A model generated the notes under the pieces. The model searched no databases, was not told where the DNA came from, and saw only the letters and a program-made list of their open reading frames with translations. This document shows positions 60,301 through 64,000 of a DNA stretch of 64,000 nt, one piece after another. The DNA comes from Hibiscus mutabilis (Eukaryota > Streptophyta > Magnoliopsida > Malvales > Malvaceae). How positions within the stretch are numbered: position 1 is the stretch's first letter; each line of letters opens with the position of its first letter. The position numbers were made by a program, and so were the translations under genes. The DNA is taken from contig CM033752.1 of NCBI GenBank assembly GCA_019671005.1, forward strand, positions 10,726,001 through 10,790,000. Reading direction: 5' to 3'.

Positions 60301-63300
60301 TTTAAAATATTTTTAGACATACATGATTTAAACCCAACAAAATAGCCACACAATAAGATTAAATCAAATTTTATGAGTTAAAATATTTTATTATAGGCTT
60401 TTGAATATGATTATATATCTTAACCTCAATTTCAAAACTTTTTACTCGGTTAAAATTCTAACGGGTCCACTGTAGAGCACATTGAGACTTGCACGACTTA
60501 AACCCAACAAAACGACCACTAAATAAGATTAAATCAAATTTTATGTGTTAAAATATTGTATTATTGGATATGAAATATGATTATATTGCTTAACCTCAGT
60601 TTCAAAACTTTTTACTCAGTTAAAATTCCAACGGGTCCACTGTAAAGCCATTTAGATATGCACGCCTAAAACCCAACAAAACGGCCAAAAAATAAGACTA
60701 AATCAAATTTAATGAGTTAAAATATTTTATTATGGGCTTTTGAATATGATTATATAGCTTAACCTCAATTTTAAAACTTTTTACTCTCTTAAAATTCCAA
60801 CGGGTCCACTGTAAAGCCCATTTAGACATACACACCTTAAACCCAACAAAACGGCCAGAAAATAAGATTAAATCAAGTTTTATAAGTTAAAATTACTTGA
60901 TTATGGGCTTTTGAATATGATTATATATCTTAACCTCAATATCAAAATGTTTTACTTGTTAAAATTCTAACGGGTCCACTGTAAAGCTCATTTAGAAATG
61001 CACGGCTAAAACCCCAACATAATATAAAAAAAAAATAAGATTAAATCACATTTTATGACTTAAAATGTTTATTTATGGGATTTTAAACAATATTATATAG
61101 ATTAAACGCATTTTCATAAATTTTTACTCGGTTAAAATTCCAATAGGTCCACTATAAAGCCCATTTAGACATGCTCGCCTTAAACCCCAACAAAACTAAA
61201 ACAAAATAAGATTAAATCATATTTTATGAGTTAAAATATTTTATTTTGTGCTTTTGAATATGATTATACAACTTAACCACAATTTTGAAACTTTTTACTC
61301 GGTTAAAATTCCAACGGGTCCACTTTAAAGCCCTTTTAGACATACATGCCTTAAACCCAACAAAATAGCCACACAATAAGATTAAATCAAATTTTATGAG
61401 TTAAAATATTTTATTATAGGCTTTTGAATATGATTATATATCTTAACCTCAATTTCAAAACTTTTTACTCGGTTAAAATTCTAACGGGTCCCTTTATAGA
61501 GCACATTGAGACTTGCACGACTTAAACCCAACAAAACGACCACTAAATAAGATTAAATCAAATTTTATGTGTTAAAATATTGTATTATTGGATATGAAAT
61601 ATGATTATATAGCTTAACCTCAGTTTCAAAACTTTTTACTCAGTTAAAATTCCAACGGGTCCACTGTAAAGCCATTTAGACATGCACGCCTTAAACCCAA
61701 CAAAACGGCCAAAAAATAAGACTAAATCAAATTTAATGAGTTAAAATATTTTATTATGGGCTTTTGAATATGATTATATAGCTTAACCTCAATTTTAAAA
61801 CTTTTTACTCTCTTAAAATTCCAACGGGTCCACTGTAAAGCCCATTTAGACATACACACCTTAAACCCAACAAAACGGCCAGAAAATAAGATTAAATCAA
61901 GTTTTATAAGTTAAAATTACTTGATTATGGGCTTTTGAATATGATTATATATCTTAACCTCAATATCAAAATGTTTTACTTGGTTAAAATTCTAACGGGT
62001 CCACTGTAAAGCTCATTTAGAAATGCACGGCTAAAACCCCAACATAACGGCCGAAAAATAAGATTAAATCACATTTTATGACTTAAAATGTTTATTTATG
62101 GGATTTTAAACAATATTATATAGATTAAACGCATTTTCATAAATTTTTACTCGGTTAAAATTCCAATAGGTCCACTATAAAGCCCATTTAGACATGCTCG
62201 CCTTAAACCCCAACAAAACTACAACAAAATAAGATTAAATCATATTTTATGAGTTAAAATATTTGATTCTGTGCTTTTGAATATGATTATATAGCATAAC
62301 CTCAATTTTAAAACTTTTTACTCGGTAATGGGTCCACTTTAAAGCCCTTTTAGACATACATGTCTTAAACCCAACAAAACAGCCACAAAATAAGATTAAA
62401 TCAAATTTTATGAGTTAAAATTTTTTATTATGGGCTTTTGAATATGATTATATATCTTAACCTAAATTTCAAAACTTTTTACTCGGTTAAAATTCTAACG
62501 GGTCCACTATAGAGCCCATTGAGACTTGCACGACTTAAACCCAACAAAACGGCCACAAAATAAGATTAAATCAAATTTTATGTGTTAAAATATTGTATTA
62601 TTGTCTATGAAATATGATTATATAGTTTAACCTCAATTTCAAAACTTTTTACTCGGTTAAAATTCCAATGGGTCCATTGTAAAGCCCATTTAGACATGCA
62701 CGCCTTAAACCCAACAAAACGACCAAAAAATAAGATTAAATCAAATGTAATGAGTTAAAATATTTTATTATGGGCTTTTGAATATGATTATATAGCTTAA
62801 CCTCAAATTTAAAACTTTGTGCTCTCTTAAAATTCTAACGGGTCCACTGTAAAGCACATTTAGACATACACGCCTTAAACCCAACAAAATGGCCACAAAA
62901 TAAGATTAAATCAAATTTTATAAGTTAAAATATTTGATTATGGGCTTTTGAATATGATTATATATCTTAACCTCAATTTCAACATATTTTACTCGGGTAA
63001 AATTCTAACAGGACCACTGTAAAGCTCATTTAGAAATGCACGGCTAAAACCACAACATAATGGCCGAAAAATAAGCTTAAATCACATTTATGACTTAAAA
63101 TGTTTATTTATGGGATTTTAAACATTATTATATAGATTAAACGCATTTTCAGAAATTTTTACTTGGTTAAAATTCTAATGGGTCCACTATAAAGCCCATT
63201 TAGACATGCTTGCCTTAAACCCCAACAAAACTACAACAAAATAAGATTAAATCATATTTTATGAGTTAAAATATTTGATTCTTTGCTTTTGAATATGATT

Positions 63301-64000
63301 ATACATATTAACCTCAATTTTAAAACTTTTTACTCGGTTAAAATTCCAACGGGTCCACTTTAGACCCTTTTAGACATACATGCATTAAACCCAACAAAAC
63401 AGCCACAAAATAACATTAAATCAAATTTTGTGAGTTAAAATATTTTATTATGGGCTTTTTTATATGATTATATATCTTAACATCAATTTCAAAACTTTTT
63501 ACTCCGTTAAAATTCTAACGGGTCCACTATAGAGCCCATTGAGACTTGCACGACTTAAACCTAACAAAACGGCCACAAAATAAGATTAAATCAAATTTTA
63601 TGTGTTAAAATATTGTACTATTGGCTATGAAATATGATTATATATCTTAACCTCAATTTCAAAACTTTTTACTAGGTTAAAATTCTAACGGGTCCATTGT
63701 AAAGCCCATTTAGACATGCACGCCTTAAACCCAACAAAACGGCCAAAAAATAAGATTAAATCAAATTTAATGAGTTAAAATATTTTATTATGGGCTTTTG
63801 AATATGATTATATATCTTAACCTCAATTTCAAAACTTTTTACTGGGTTAAAATTCTAATGGGTCCAGTGTAAAGCCCATATAGACTTGCATGCCTTAAAC
63901 CCAACAAAACCGACACAAAATAAGATTAAATCAAATTTTATGAGTTAAAATATTTTATTATGGGCTATGAAATATAATTATATAGCTTAACCTCATTTTC
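57390..64000 (+). repeat. Six-monomer higher-order repeat, ~1.02 kb
   Basis: The variant TAGAAATGCAC occurs at 57877, 58900, 59955, 60993, 62018 and 63031. A second variant, TGAGACTTGCACGACTT, occurs at 58389, 59411, 60483, 61507, 62520 and 63540. Both recur every ~1013-1072 bp, six monomers apart. Other unit-specific variants (TTTGTGCTTTTGAATATG, TTAAACGCATTT, TAATGTATTATTGGC) keep the same order. Neighbouring copies, for example around 60.5-61.6 and 61.5-62.6 kb, are nearly identical over long stretches. The third copy is about 40-50 bp longer because of odd A/T insertions. Confidence 0.92.

Larger units (their letters stand above)
48756..64000 (+). repeat. Satellite array (right block)
   Basis: About 90 monomers of the same family and polarity as the left block. 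It is more homogeneous toward the right, where a higher-order repeat is evident. The array runs off the end of the window. No genes or insertions were found inside it. Confidence 0.96.

Noticed and set aside
57390..64000. CRISPR-like regular repeats
   Set aside because: Units are contiguous ~170-bp tandem monomers without unique spacers, in a eukaryotic retroelement context.

Overview
The window looks like plant (probably eudicot) centromeric or pericentromeric DNA. It holds no recognisable host gene. About 22 kb is an AT-rich tandem satellite with a monomer of about 168-170 bp, all in one orientation. The other ~42 kb is retrotransposons nested in each other. The species cannot be named from the sequence.

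Layout. 1-2078 and 3283-8179 are satellite, split by a 5'-truncated L1-type LINE tail (2079-3282). A second LINE starts at 8180. It has a long, internally repetitive 5' region and a broken ORF1. A Ty3/gypsy chromovirus of Tekay/Del type (here T, 12078-23479, TSD CTAAA) interrupts ORF1, which continues after T and is followed by a decayed ORF2 ending near 27462. A minus-strand gypsy-like element (here M, about 27463-45282) follows, with long LTRs and only a gag remnant. M is itself interrupted twice: by a CRM-like centromeric chromovirus (here C, plus strand, 30922-38972, two 1324-bp LTRs, TSD CCTAT), and within its right LTR by a C-related deletion derivative (here X, minus strand, 41266 to about 44160). 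A short satellite piece (45283-45537), a probable solo LTR (45538-48755) and a 15-kb satellite block (48756-64000) follow. The last ~7 kb of that block is a six-monomer higher-order repeat of about 1.02 kb.

How the parts relate. All satellite pieces share polarity, so the retroelement island appears to have entered an existing array. Relative order of insertion: satellite, then LINE, then T inside the LINE; M, then C and X inside M. C has nearly identical LTRs (about two dozen differences) and is among the youngest. Its pol frame appears to run into the 3' LTR and encode a GPITRA-type tail, as described for CRM elements that accumulate at centromeres. No element looks able to move now: most in-frame stops in T and all three in C's long frame fit C-to-T decay of methylated DNA.

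Most interesting points: the HOR block; two LINE insertions at the same monomer position, which carries an L1-endonuclease-type TTTT/AA site; the chimeric 5' end of T; the C-terminal coding region inside C's LTR; the exchanged U3 in X; the gag-only element M; and a cluster of odd A/T-rich sequence changes in the HOR block that may be assembly errors.
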